A stretch of 64,000 bases of DNA, from NCBI GenBank assembly GCA_933207985.1, contig OW240912.1:78000199-78064198 (forward strand), read 5' to 3'. The notes under the pieces are model-generated. The model saw nothing but the letters and a program-made list of their open reading frames with translations, ran no database searches and had not been told where the DNA came from. This stretch comes from Pelobates cultripes (taxonomy: Eukaryota > Chordata > Amphibia > Anura > Pelobatidae). Positions 33,001-44,559 of this stretch are shown in pieces (position 1 is the first letter of the stretch; the number at the start of each line of letters is the position of its first letter). A program made the translations under genes and the position numbers.

Positions 33001-34062
33001 AGGTAAATAGCAATAAAATATGGCAATAATTCTGGTCCAAGGCATCTAAAAGCTAATGCAGCCATGGTAAGGGTCAAAACTCTTTGTTATTAATGTACAG
33101 CTCGTAATATGGTACTATTTTGTTCCAGGAGTTTTTAACAGTTGAATAGGACTCTTCTGGCACTGTACATTTGGAAACAATAGTTTGGCATGGCCAGAAT
33201 AATGTCCAGAAATTGTGAGCGTGTTAGCTGCTATGGTTACTGATCACAGTTAAATGTAAGGTTTGAATTAGGCCTAAAGAATGGGGAGTGAGGTTAGGTT
33301 TTATGATTTTGGGGGGGCGCAGGGAGTGAATTGGCGGTTAGGGATTAGGATGACAATAAAGCTCAATTAGCAAAATCATTCTAGCATTCTCCAAAGTGAT
33401 TGTGCCCAATTAAGCCATTTTCTATAGATTTTTTCCAGGTACGTTTTGATGATAAATACAGTTCTAAATCTCTAAAAGTGCTGCATGATCCTTGATTGTA
33501 GTAGAGAGGCTACTTTCTGAACAATATACAAATACCCACATACGTAAATGTCCTTTAGATATTTGGAAATCCCCTGGTTCTTTACATCGAGTTAGACATC
33601 CCAAAACTGGTCAGGAGACTTGTGGTCTATGTGTCAGACTCACTTATCTCACCAATTGTACCAGTCAATCTATACATGCATTAATTTTTGAGATTATATG
33701 AGATTGTATTTGAATTAGACTGTTTGTCTTTTCGAGAAATCCCAGTGTATACATCAAGAAGCATAAGAAAAATGAAAGGGTTGTTCATAAATGATAGCTT
33801 CGGCCGTGTGTCTGCCATATTGCAAGGGTTCCGCTCATTACATCTGCTGCATGGGTGTACATGGTTTAAGAAGAAAACAAACATAGGCCAGAATCTGACG
33901 CTCTTGGTTGGTGAGAGCTTTTCCTATTTTGGAAGGACTCTGCCCGTAGGGTATTAGCGGATTCAAAAGGAACTTTGAAAGTTACATTTACATTTTATTT
34001 ATTTTTTTATAATTTTGAATATATTTTGTATAATGCATTTCAAAAGAATGAGTAAGTTAATG
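33001..34062. other. Probable intron, no feature recognised
   Basis: Two plus-strand open frames (33492-33701 and 33688-33957) were inspected. The first has a Cys-x-x-Cys pair and the second a basic middle, but neither matches a family I know. Confidence 0.4.
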
Positions 34063-34070
34063 CCCTGTAG

Positions 34071-34213
34071 CAGGGCTGGGCAACCTTTGGCACTCCAAAT
34101 GTTTTGGACTACATCTCCCAAAATGCTCTTACAGACATAATGCTGACAAAGCATCAGGGGAAATGTAATCTACAACATTTGGAGTGCCGAAGGTTGCCTA
34201 TCTGCTATCCCTG
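34071..34213. mobile_element. Hairpin MITE, same family as 30213
   Basis: Arms CAGGGCTGGGCAACCTTTGG and GCCGAAGGTTGCC with inner ACTACATCTCCCAAAATGCT. Flanks CCCTGTAG and CCCTAGAC are only partly alike, so the target duplication is decayed or absent. Confidence 0.7.
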
Positions 34214-34789
34214 CCCTAGACTATCCCGAGGTCTGTGAATGCTGCAGTCGGTATAAAATATACATTCTGAAGCATAAATGGCTCAGATAGTTTTTTTGTT
34301 TTTTAGTACCTGCGCATACATCGAGACAGATCCACTATAAACATTTTTATAACATAGGAATATATCTGTGCAGCACGCATCAGTTATCATAATAATGTAC
34401 AGTGGTTCCATAAATTATTTAATTCCCCTTTCATCCTATCTGCTCTCATTCACCTCACACACAGATTATTTGTTACTGGGCATAAATCTATACTGTGACA
34501 GAATAAATGTAACCTCCTTTGATATGCCAGGCAATTTTGTCCTTCATCCCTAAAATCTCTTTGACTAAGAATATCCACCAGAAGTAGAAAATGTATCAGA
34601 AGATGCATTTCTCATGTGAGCGTAATGTTGTTTTTGTTTAGATGATAAATACATTTTCAGCATTCCATGTAGAAGCTATTTCCTAAAAGCAAAAATATGT
34701 ATTGTTTGAGTGACACAATCTGTTAGCAAATGGGTATCAAGCAACTACTTGCAACTTGTCAAGCAGCAGTTACTAAGATATTGTAATGG

Positions 34790-35285
34790 ATGAACATATA
34801 ATGTTGCCACATTATAGATCACTGGTAAGACCACAACTTGAATATTCTGTGCAATTTTGAGCACCTGTCCTAAAAAAAGGATATTATAGAACTAGAAAAA
34901 GTGCAGAGGCAGACTACAAAATTTACAAAAGGAATGGAACATTACAGTTATGAATAAAGGTCAACACATTTAAATCTGTTTGGCTTAAAAAGACTGCATC
35001 TCAGAGGGCATACGATAGTATTATACAAATATATTTGGGGCCAATACAAACCATTATCTGGAAATCTATTCATAGACTATACATAGGATACAAGGTCACG
35101 CATTTAGACTGGAAGAAAGAAGATTTAGTCTAAGGCAAAGGAACTTTTTTTTTCATAATAAAAACTACAAGAATGTGGAATTTTCTGGCTGAAGTGGTAC
35201 TTTTATTTGATTCTGTACAGATGTTTAAACAGCAACTGGATGAATACTTGCAAAAACATAATATTCAGGGATAATAATTTTAATG
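34790..35285 (+). pseudogene. LINE C-terminal ORF fragment, copy 1
   Basis: Plus-strand codons, with many stops, spell LVRPQLEYSVQF, GHTIVLYKY, RSRI followed by a basic run, then GIFWLKWYFYLILYRCLNSNWMN, equivalent to the LINE tail 'LVRPxLEY...FF..RVVxxWNxLP..VV.A.S...FK..LD'. A second, shorter copy of this tail lies at 36010-36235. Confidence 0.55.
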
Positions 35286-35289
35286 TGTG

Positions 35290-36005
35290 GAGTAAAAAGC
35301 TTTTTTTCTAGTTTGTTGCAAAATTGGAAAGAGTTACTAACTGGGTATTTTTTTCCTTCTTAAGGGTGTGAGAAATGCTGAACTTGATCGACAAATCACT
35401 TTTTTTACCCTATGTAACTGAAAACATTATTTTCAAATCTGTACGTTGTTGGCAAGTCACAGAAAAGTCATTCATTTATTTTTTAAATGTGAACATAACT
35501 CTTGGATGGAAATTAGAGAATGGTTATGTGTTTTTATAAAATGCAATAATATCACTTATTTAATCATGTTAATTGGTATGGAAAATCAAAAAGAAAATAT
35601 ACACTTGTCTATATTTAAATACATTTCTACTTATTATTGAAAACAACACACATGGACTTTGAGGTGTCAGATTCACTGTGTGCATGCCTTTAGAATTATT
35701 AATCAGAGTGTTTAAGTGGGGATTTAATCTTTTTTCAAACAGAACTAATTCTAAAATGACACCACCTATAAAAATGTATGAATTCAATTGGGACATAAAA
35801 ACAAAATTCATTAGTATAATCATTTTCATCCTTGTGTACACATTTGGCTTCAACCCAATGACCTCATCTATCTAACTACCCTTTTACGCATGCTAAAACT
35901 TATATAACATTTCTAGTTAAGATATGAAGGGATGAATCAGTGACTTGAATTCCCCACTGAATCTAAATGAATTATTAAATATCCTTATGTGTAACATTCA
36001 CACAT
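35290..36005. other. Probable intron, no feature recognised
   Basis: AT-rich; the minus-strand frame at 35569-35853 looks like chance. Confidence 0.4.
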
Positions 36006-36009
36006 CATA

Positions 36010-36235
36010 TACATGGCCAGTGCAAACTGCTATCTGGTAAACTGTTGATTAGCAGAAATATACAACAGACAGAGGTCACCAATTGAGACTGGAAGAAAGG
36101 AGTTTTTACTTGCAACTGGAGAAAAGGTTCTTTACAGTAAGAACAATAAAAAAAAGTAGAATTCTCTGCCCAAAAAAATAGTTTTTTTTTATCAGATTGT
36201 GTAGATGACAGATTGTGTGATTTAAAAAAATAAAT
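36010..36235 (+). pseudogene. LINE C-terminal ORF fragment, copy 2
   Basis: GACTGGAAGAAAGGAGTTTT and GGTTCTTTACAGTAAGAACA correspond to the same parts of the copy at 34790-35285 (GACTGGAAGAAAGAAGATTT, GGAACTTTTTTTTTCATAAT). Short and full of stops. Confidence 0.5.
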
Positions 36236-36238
36236 AAA

Positions 36239-36318
36239 TTAACCCCTTAAGGATCAAACTTCTGGAATAAAAGGGAATCATGACATCTCACACATGTCAT
36301 GTGTCCTTAAGGGGTTAA
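36239..36318. mobile_element. 80-bp TTAA palindromic MITE, copy 2
   Basis: TTAACCCCTTAAGGATCAAA to TGTCCTTAAGGGGTTAA, inverse arms as in the copy at 1038. Confidence 0.8.
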
Positions 36319-36556
36319 AGGCCTTGGTGTTTTGCCTAGATTTCAGGGGTTTTTTTTGGGGGGGGAGGAGGGGTAAAACTAGAAGGATAAAATTAATATG
36401 CATGGGAACATGTTGTTGATTGAAGGTGAACCCTGATTAACATTATGGAGTCAAGAAGAATATTATGTCCTTTTTGTTGCACATTGAGCATTGCTACAAA
36501 TTGTTTTTTGTTTTTGTTTTTGCCTTGTTTTGGATTGAAAGCATGAAATGTTGTGT

Positions 36557-36635
36557 TTAACCCCTTAAGGACCAAACTCTGGAATAAAAGGGAATCATGA
36601 CATGTCACACATGTCATGTGTCCTTAAGGGGTTAA
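36557..36635. mobile_element. 80-bp TTAA palindromic MITE, copy 3
   Basis: Same orientation and almost the same sequence as the copy 240 bp to the left; it differs by one missing base and few substitutions. Confidence 0.8.
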
Positions 36636-37024
36636 AGGTTGAACTCGATGAACTTGGCTCTTTTTGTCAAGCCTAAATTACTATATGTATATGAGATAAA
36701 TGAAAGTACTCCAGGCACATTGACCACTGCAACATGCACAGCAGTGCTTAGCTCAGGAGGACTACCCACAAACACAACAAATTGAGTAACAGGTATCATC
36801 AGTCTTGCCTCCAATGTCATGCATCATGTGCTGACTTATTCCACTAATTATGGTCATGCTACATAATGCCAAAATACAAAATATAATGCAACAGAAAATA
36901 TTTCAGCCTTCAGTATAACATATGGAGATCTGTGGTGTGGAGATGCCAGGACAAGATCTCTCATGGGAATATAGTGTTAGTTGGGGTTTTAATAATCTGA
37001 TTTATATATATACATATATATATA

Positions 37025-37120
37025 TTTGAATGCTTGGCCTGTTGTTTCGGGAGGGGCTTGGTTCACCTTTAAAAGGGCTGCCAATCCACTTCCACCTTAC
37101 CGTTGCTGGTCTGGCGAGTC
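37025..37120 (+). repeat. Ngaro split repeat A1
   Basis: TTTGAATGCTTGGCCTGTTG at the start and TTGCTGGTCTGGCGAGTC at the end; recurs at 40887-40982. Confidence 0.92.
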
Positions 37121-37395
37121 TGAAACGTTACTTCCGGTTCAGACCGCCATCTTGGAATTTTCCTTACCTGTTCCCTCGTGGTCTCCTGGTCCAGGCTCCC
37201 CTGGCTCTTCTTACCGTCGCCAGCGTCCGCACAGCTTGCTCGGTGCTTCCTCTTCACAAAAACCATAAGTCAGGCTCGCCGTAAAGCAACCGCTGCAATT
37301 CCCCTGCTTTACACGGCTTTAGCTAGCCTTACCAGTACCCACCCAAATCAAACATTACAGAGTGATTGATTAAAACTTACTTATATTTTTCAGTT

Positions 37396-38594
37396 ATGTC
37401 TAATATCCCTGATATCCCCGAGGAACTCTCGCTACCCTGCACTCCCGCTAGGCCTGGTATCCCGGTTCCTGCAACAGACGTTGCTAGTCCTGCTTCCCTC
37501 AGATCATGGACCATCCCACGTCTCACGGCAGAACTTAGAAGACGCAGCATCCCTTTCCCAGCTACTGCTAGGAAAGCTGAGTTGTTCAGACTTTTGAATT
37601 CGGGCACTGACAACTCTGATGCAGGGGAAGGCCCTAGTGGCGCACAATTGCCAACATTTCACGCCATGATGACCTCGCTCATGTCATCCATCAGCACAAT
37701 TAATGACAGACTGGATAAATTGGAAACAAGTGGTACTAAACAGACCGCTACGAACCCAACTGCGGCCAGTCACCCTCTGGCTGACATGACTGGTAATACT
37801 TTGGAATCAGGGTCTCTTAGCGAAGACATTAACCCCTCACACATGGTCCCATCTCACCTTAAAAAGGACATTCTGGAAGGCAAGGATGTCAACCTGGTGT
37901 CATTGCTTATAGCCTCCCAGGATGTCCTAGAGAATAGAACTTTTGCATGTCGTACTAAGGCCTAGAGACCCTAGACTAAATAAAAAAATGGTCAATACCT
38001 GAATTTGTACTGGGTTTTGGGATTTATAGGGATGTGTACTGCTCAGTATACCCAGGGAAAAGAGCAGAGCTGGATGCATACATGCACAAGTTGGTGGACC
38101 TGGGGCACAAATACGGTGGTATTCCTTTTTATGATTACCACCGTTCCTTTTCTGCAAAGGTGGTTGCAGCTCTGGCTCAGTTCAATTTAAGCATTAATTG
38201 GAGCAAATTGGACACTGAGCTATTCTGCAGGCATTTTGCAGGCCTCAGGCCTCCAGCGTGTGCAGTATGCGCATGTACAGTACATCACACGAATCTCTGC
38301 CCTAACACAGCCGAGATCGAACAAAACCCATCTTCCCCTAACTTTCCTAAAACTACCAAGGGATTAAAAGACAAGCTGGGGAGAGACATTGTATTTCTGG
38401 GTAAATCTCAGATATGCAATAATTTCAATGCGGGCAATTGTGGTTTTAGTTCATGTAGACTGATGCATGTGTGTTCACACTGTTTTAGAGCCCATGCCAA
38501 AACCATGTGCCCAAATAAAGCATTCCCAAAACCGTATCACACGTGTGAACGTCACTTTATTGACATCTCTTTTACAGCCACATCCTTCACGTAA
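37396..38594 (+). pseudogene. Ngaro gag-like protein, frameshifted
   Basis: Start chosen at ATG 37396 (MSNIPDIPEELSL) rather than the upstream in-frame ATG at 37366, which lies in the leader. The first frame (to 37965) has a SAP-like basic helix region (WTIPRLTAELRRRSIPFPA, ARKAELFRLL) and a predicted coiled stretch (ISTINDRLDKLET). The second frame (about 37990-38594) continues with YCSVYPGKRAELDAYMHKLV and LVDLGHKYGGIPFYDYHRSF, then a Cys/His cluster CNNFNAGNCGFSSCRLMHVC followed by HCFRAHAKTMCP, typical of Ngaro gag. A frameshift lies between 37960 and 38030. The 3' end overlaps the RT frame. Confidence 0.82.
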
Positions 38595-40125
38595 TTTCAC
38601 TGAATATATTATTTTGGGCATGACTGAGGGTTTTCACACTGGGTTGGTCCATTTACCCTCCGGTACACTGGAATGCGACAACCTACAGTCCACATTAGAC
38701 AATCCACAGTTTGTAAATACACTTATCTCAACTGAGCTGGAACAAGGGTTTCTGTTGGGACCATTCTTTTCTCCAACCTTCATGTCCTGGAGAACCAATC
38801 CTATAGGAGTGGTCACAGGGAAGACCTCACTTAAACCCAGACTGATAATTGATCTATCAGCACCACACTCCTCCACTATCCCCAGCCTAAACTCTCTAAT
38901 ACCTTCTGAAGAATTTTCACTGCACTACGCCACTATCGACCATGCCATAGGGGCCATCATACAAGCAGGTACGGGAGCATGGCTGAGTAAAACAGACGTG
39001 GTAAACGCCTTCAAGCTACTACCCATACACCATTCCCTGTGGCATCTACACGGTATTAAATGGCAAGGGAGGTATTATTTTTTCACCCGACTTACTTTTG
39101 GCTCCAAAAGCAGTCCACGTATATTTGACATGTTTGCAGAGGCTCTATGTTGGCTCTTACTAAATGTGTGCAAATGCCCTTCGGTTATCCATTATCTGGA
39201 CGATTTTCTCTTGATTGAGAATAACACTCTTCCACCTAGTAGTTTGAATCACTTATTGGCACTGTTTGAATCTCTTAACATTCCTGTCTCTCCTCACAAA
39301 ACTTTGGGTCCAGATACCTACATGCAATTTTTGGGCATACAACTAGACACGATAAACATGCAGGCCAGTCTACCTCAGGACAAGATTGAGCGTACCCTGG
39401 CAAGTATTGAACATTACCAGCTACAAGGTCATTGCAATCAGAAAGAACTCCAATCACTACTTGGATCGCTCAATTTTGCCATGAGGATCATACCCCAAGG
39501 TAGATCGTTTATATCCCACCTGTTATCCTTGTTTCCACTGTTTTCTTCAGACACTTCACATATCACATTAGATGTACACGCAACTTCTGATTTACGCATG
39601 TGGCGGGTCTTTCTCACCTCTTGGAACGGGCGAACCATGTTTATACCACCCCCATCTGACACATCACCTACATTATGGACAGATGCCGCAGCTAACACAG
39701 GCTTTACCGCCATCTGTGGTGACCAATGGCTTTGGGGCCCTTGGCCTACCGAAGTCGAATCACTACCCAAATTTTCTGACACTTTGTCTTTTTTTGAGTT
39801 GTACCCAATCGTGGCGGCAGCCATTGCTTGGGGACCATATTGGTCTGGCCACACGGTCAGGTGCTACTCAGATAACCTGGCTACATGCCACATTGTGAAT
39901 AAAGGCCGTTCGGCATCACTGGTCATTATGAGACTGCTAAGGCATCTCACATGGGTAGCAGCCACTTGTCAATTCTTTATACCATGCATACACATCCCGG
40001 GTTACACAAACACCACTGCTGATCACTTGTCTCGGTTTCGTTTCCAGGCTTTCCGCTCGTCACTACCCAACACTTCCAGACGAGCGACACCTGCACCTCT
40101 TTTCCAAGACATGATCATGGATTAA
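38467..40125 (+). CDS. Ngaro reverse transcriptase/RNase H
   Basis: This frame is open for 552 codons. RT motifs: RLIIDLSAPHSS, LSKTDVVNAFKLLPIHH (motif A Asp), FTRLTFGSKSSPRIFDMFAE (motif B), VIHYLDDFLLIE (YLDD). Connection: MQFLGIQLDTINM, KELQSLLGSLNFA. RNase H: TLWTDAAANTGFTAICGDQW (Asp), FFELYPIVAAA (Glu), RCYSDNLATCHIVNK (Asp), GYTNTTADHLSRFRF (Asp), so all four acidic positions are present. The true start is uncertain; the frame begins within the gag overlap and the first Met may not be used. It is the only long intact retroelement frame in the window. Confidence 0.88.
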   Translation: MCVHTVLEPMPKPCAQIKHSQNRITRVNVTLLTSLLQPHPSRNFTEYIILGMTEGFHTGLVHLPSGTLECDNLQSTLDNPQFVNTLISTELEQGFLLGPFFSPTFMSWRTNPIGVVTGKTSLKPRLIIDLSAPHSSTIPSLNSLIPSEEFSLHYATIDHAIGAIIQAGTGAWLSKTDVVNAFKLLPIHHSLWHLHGIKWQGRYYFFTRLTFGSKSSPRIFDMFAEALCWLLLNVCKCPSVIHYLDDFLLIENNTLPPSSLNHLLALFESLNIPVSPHKTLGPDTYMQFLGIQLDTINMQASLPQDKIERTLASIEHYQLQGHCNQKELQSLLGSLNFAMRIIPQGRSFISHLLSLFPLFSSDTSHITLDVHATSDLRMWRVFLTSWNGRTMFIPPPSDTSPTLWTDAAANTGFTAICGDQWLWGPWPTEVESLPKFSDTLSFFELYPIVAAAIAWGPYWSGHTVRCYSDNLATCHIVNKGRSASLVIMRLLRHLTWVAATCQFFIPCIHIPGYTNTTADHLSRFRFQAFRSSLPNTSRRATPAPLFQDMIMD

Positions 40126-40713
40126 AGACCTTGTTAGATCACGCACGTCACATTTCTCATATGGCACTCTCAGTAAACACTAGGGACACTTATGATAGGG
40201 CATTTCATCAAAACAGCACTATATCTTGCTTTTTACGGGTTCCTCCGGCCTAGCGAATTCACAACCACAACCATCAACGCCCCTGACTACCTTAGAACCA
40301 ATGATCTACAGAAACATACCGACCATTATATTCTCTCTCTAAGACAATCCAAAACCAGCACCGACGGACACAGTATTCAGATACCTCTGTACCCTACTCA
40401 CAATATATGGTGCCCAGTTAAAGTATTAGACACTTATTCACTTTCAGTCCAAAAACAACCTCAACAGCCTTTGTTTGAACTGCATGGACACACTCTGACC
40501 ACAGCTAAATTCATGCTGTACATAAGACTTCTGTTGACCAAGCTCGGCCTAAACCCCAATCAATTTTCAGGTCACTCTTTCCGTATAGGAGCAGCATCTT
40601 CCGCATCCGCTAACCACGTCCCCGTTCATATTATTAAATCCTCCGCCTACACACTCTACATACCCAATCCTGTTAAAGAATTAAGACAAGCTTTTTGTGA
40701 CTTATCTCAATAA
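40126..40713 (+). pseudogene. Ngaro tyrosine recombinase, internally deleted
   Basis: The N-terminal start is visible in one frame (LLDHARHISHMALSVNTRDT followed by YDRAFHQ, about 40129-40212). Then the frame changes and the text jumps almost directly to ALYLAFYGFLRPSEFTTT (first Arg), leaving out the 100 or more residues usually between them. Catalytic end: NQFSGHSFRIGAASSASANH (His-x-x-Arg) and IIKSSAYTLYIPNP with the nucleophilic Tyr. The LGRW-like block containing the conserved Trp that normally precedes SSAY is missing. The recombinase is therefore inactive. Confidence 0.82.
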
Positions 40714-40756
40714 ACGAAGTTGATTCACAAATTATGTTTTCTGGTTATTTTCTTTT

Positions 40757-40886
40757 GCCCACTTTTATTACAGGCCTACTGCTCTGTCGGTTCCGGCACA
40801 CCACAACCGACTGGTGCCTACTCATAGATGTTATGATTGTATTGTGCTAAGATTTCTCTGTTCGGCTATATTGCCCCGACTACAAA
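40757..40886 (+). repeat. Ngaro split repeat B1
   Basis: GCCCACTTTTATTACAGGCC to ATTGCCCCGACTACAAA; identical by eye to 41027-41156. Confidence 0.95.
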
Positions 40887-40982
40887 TTTGAAGGCTTGGC
40901 CTGTAGTTGTGGGAGGGGCTTGGTTCACCTTTAAAAGGGCTGCCAATCCACTCCCACCTTACCGTTGCTGGTCTGGCGAGTC
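40887..40982 (+). repeat. Ngaro split repeat A2
   Basis: TTTGAAGGCTTGGCCTGTAG to GTCTGGCGAGTC; near copy of A1. Confidence 0.93.
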
Positions 40983-41026
40983 ACCCCTCCCAGCGCTCCC
41001 TCTACTTATAACACCCTCTAAGGTGG

Positions 41027-41156
41027 GCCCACTTTTATTACAGGCCTACTGCTCTGTCGGTTCCGGCACACCACAACCGACTGGTGCCTACTCATAGATG
41101 TTATGATTGTATTGTGCTAAGATTTCTCTGTTCGGCTATATTGCCCCGACTACAAA
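41027..41156 (+). repeat. Ngaro split repeat B2
   Basis: Second copy of B1. A 44-bp spacer (CCCTCCCAGCGCTCCCTC within) separates it from A2. A (TA)n tract follows at about 41158-41175. Confidence 0.95.
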
Positions 41157-41548
41157 CATATATATATATATATATTTTATTTAATTTTTTTTATTCCTCG
41201 TACTGTTCCCAATTCCGGTTTTAAAAGGGTTTGGAAGCCGTATCAATAATGTATGTAATGAACACTATGTTCACTATTTCACTAATTATTTCTTTGTTCA
41301 TCTATTTTCCTGCAGAAAAATAATCTATCAATATTTTGACTCACTGAACCTCCCCTACCTACAAACAAAATTAGATTACATTTTTAAATAGATAAAGTTT
41401 ATATATAATGATGAACTTTTATGACTACCCTCAAACTCATTTCATACCATTTTGTACAGGTGCAGGACACCCTCCCCCCAAATTCGTACACTAACTTCCT
41501 GCAATTATCGTGAGACTAGTCAATGCTTCCAGTTTGCTTATGATTAAA

Positions 41549-41690
41549 TTAAAGGGACACTTTAAGCACGAGCACCATTACATCTTAATATAAGGGTTCT
41601 GGTGCAAAGAGACTGTCCCTGCAGTCTGGCAATTGTCCACACTGTCTTTTCTGATAAAAGACAGTGTTTACATTGATTCCTAAGGACAAC
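41549..41690 (+). mobile_element. TTAA MITE, left end only
   Basis: TTAAAGGGACACTTTAAGCA with a following GGTTCTGGTGCAAAGAGACT segment; the matching right end was not found. Confidence 0.45.
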
Positions 41691-44530
41691 TCTAATGACT
41701 GTCATTCTAGACAATGTATCAGGCACTTCTTGTTAAGACGTTTGACATATTCACTCTCTGCAATAAATACAATACAACAACAATGGAATGATAATGTCAT
41801 TGTAACCAGACTGAGGCCAATTACGCAACAGCCTAAGGCCTTGCAAATGATGACCTCGTACAGTGCTAGGGCTGAGCTTTTTTTTGGCTGAGCTTTTTGG
41901 CCCTTGGTCACGGACCATGAGCCTAGAGACTCTTTGTGACCTGACAATGGTATTTACAATCCAACTGGAGAGTTTAAAGAACGTCCTGTCTGGCATTCAG
42001 TTAAGCTCTTAAAGTCATCGTCCATCCGTCCCCCCCATGGCTGCATTAGCCCACTGAGCTATAATCTGAACTACAGAAACTCTCCTCAACCCACTCTCAT
42101 TGTTTATTCCAGACACATGATGTGTAACATATCACTGCCCCTGTGTCCAACACAGTGTGATTGTAAACCAGCAAACTAGTTTTGGCCATTTGTGTTTCCC
42201 ACAGGTTAGCATACGAGCAAGAGCAAGTTGACTATGCATCTGTGAGATTTTTCTATATGTCTGCATAACTATAAGCCTGTTGTTTTTTTTTGCCTGTATG
42301 GCTGTGTGTGACTCTGTTCCTGAATGTCTATATGACTGTGTTCCTTTTTCTATCCGTGTGTGATGGCATGATTGCGCCTGTATGACTGTGTGCCTGTATT
42401 TTTTTCTGACTGTTTGACTCTGCCTGCAAGTCTGTATGACTGTAAGTTTGTTTGAATGTGTGCTTGTGCCTGAATGTCATTGTGCTGGATGTCAATGGCT
42501 ATATAGTTGCGTGAACAGTTCAAAAACCAGTTCGCCATTAGGTGCTGTTAATTTTGACTAATTGCTTTCAATGACCATCACAAAAAAAGAAATGAATAAG
42601 TATTCAACTTTTGGTGCTTTGCCACTACACTCCTTCAGGTAGCATAATCAGTAAAATAATATTCCAAGCTTACACAATCATAAGGGTGCAAATACTTTCT
42701 GGGCAAAAAAAAAGGATAAATTTTATTGACAAAAAAAAGATGCAAAAAACAGCAATTGTATAGTGTGCAGTAATACAAAGACTATTGTAACCACTGGTGG
42801 TTCCCTTATTTACCACTATAATGTCTTAAAGCATAGAACTTAGTAGGGCTAACCATACAGATATCTTAGCCATAATTTTATATAGTGTAAGAGATCCTCT
42901 ATTTAACATATATAAATAATTGAGAATACAATATAAAATAAGGATTGTCTTGGAAGCAAGATTGTCTTTTGGATATTTATTATATCAAAATATAAATATA
43001 AAATCCATTATAGCAGAGTTTATAAGATTAAATTACATGCTTGCAAATATCATTAATAGGTTAACATACCCTTCTGAACATGTCATCATGTCAGCCTCTC
43101 TGTCATTTTAAGATGGAGCAGCGTCTGTCTCCAAGTCTCTCCCCTGTGTCTTAACATTTAAAAGTACACCTATTTATACCTTAGGTGTCTCCATTTTAGG
43201 TTACCATAGTTCAAATATGAAAAAGTAACACTTCTTTTACTTTATTCAATTTAGGACCTCCCTTAACTTGGCAAACATACAAGGCCATAACTAAAGGGTG
43301 TATACGTCATGGAAATTTTCCTGACTTAGTTCAAGATGGCATCTTAAAGTCTGAATAGGTTATCTGTTGTTTATACTAAGTCGTAAGTGTACAGTCGTGG
43401 GAGATTCCCGGATTTGGGGAAGTTCCATTAACTTGGGGTTACCACAGTATATTGTGTACTGCAAGAGTCGTAGTATAGCCTTGAAGCTTGTTTATGCATT
43501 ATTGTTATTGTAATTCGTCTGGGACAAAATGGCGCAAACATATTATGCACTGAGGTTATTGCTTAAAGAAACAGTTATGAAAAACAATATGTTCCATTTC
43601 TAACACCTTGTCAGTTTGCAATATCTCTTATAGACAAAGTACACAGTTTAAGAAATACAACATTTCATTCTAAAACTTGTAATATTTGTATTTGCCTGTA
43701 ACACTATGGCAATATAGCATGGGCATAAATGCAAAAACTCTCCTTTGTCGCACTTTACCCTACCCCCCCAAGCCAGACACTGTTCTGAAAAGTGGTGGTT
43801 AGATTCTGTTGTTATTTTGATTGTATTTAGTAAATGTGATCTAAAAAGTGAAGGTTTTCTTCATGGTAAATTCCACCATTTTGTATAAATTTCCATTGCT
43901 GAAAACACACAATTTATTTTAACCTAAATATCTAAAAATTATGGATTAGGTGCAAAAAGCAGCAGATGAAAAAAATCTTACAGGTTTAATAAATTGCCTC
44001 AAAAATTCAATATAAATTAGATAGGAAAGAGTCCACACTCTGAAAATCTCCCCCTCTGTGTTTTTTATGTCTGTGTGCCTGTGCATCTAAGTTTATACTA
44101 CTGTGTGCCTGTGCATGTATGTCTTTCAGTCTATATAGCTGTGTGCCTGTGCATGTATATCAGTCTGCTTGTGTGCCTACATATATTTGTGCGTGGATGT
44201 CAATGTGCATATTACTGTGTCTGTATGATTGTGTGTATCTGTGTCTGTATGGCTGTGTCTGTGTTTTTGTGTCTGTGTGAATATATATCTACAATATTTT
44301 GTTTTTGTATGACTTAAAGCAACAAGGGGAGTGAGGTGTAGGGGTACTGTATTAAGTACTTATGTAGGTGAACCAATTTGAGGGGATGGTAGTTATGGGA
44401 TTGTGTGGCTTGGATAATGTGGTTGGGCTAGGGAGGATGAAGGGTATTATGGGTACAGTGGTCATGGAACTGGTGGATGAAGGGATGATAGTAATCAGAG
44501 TAATGCAAATGGAGTTGGGGGTACTGTAAT
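41691..44530. other. Probable intron, low-complexity patches only
   Basis: Degenerate TGTGTGACTGTG-type arrays at about 42290-42480 and 44060-44300 (unit about 20-30 bp, GCCTGTATGACTGTG). The rest is AT-rich and shows no exon or classified transposon. Confidence 0.5.
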
Positions 44531-44559
44531 AAGGATTTTATGTCAAGACACAGAGGCTC

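Larger units (their letters stand above)
37025..41156 (+). mobile_element. Ngaro-type tyrosine-recombinase retrotransposon
   Basis: Split direct repeats in the order A1 (37025-37120), ORFs, B1 (40757-40886), A2 (40887-40982), B2 (41027-41156). B1 and B2 (130 bp) look identical; A1 and A2 (96 bp) differ at about five or six positions. This A1-B1-A2-B2 layout defines Ngaro-like elements and differs from the inverted repeats of DIRS1. Contents are gag-like, RT/RNase H and tyrosine recombinase. It sits inside a TA-repeat tract and no target duplication is seen. The gag frameshift and recombinase damage imply it is no longer autonomous. Confidence 0.93.

Noticed and set aside
33492..33957. Two overlapping plus-strand open frames considered as further exons of the phosphatase
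   Set aside because: Neither contains any tyrosine-phosphatase motif nor lies between convincing acceptor and donor sites.
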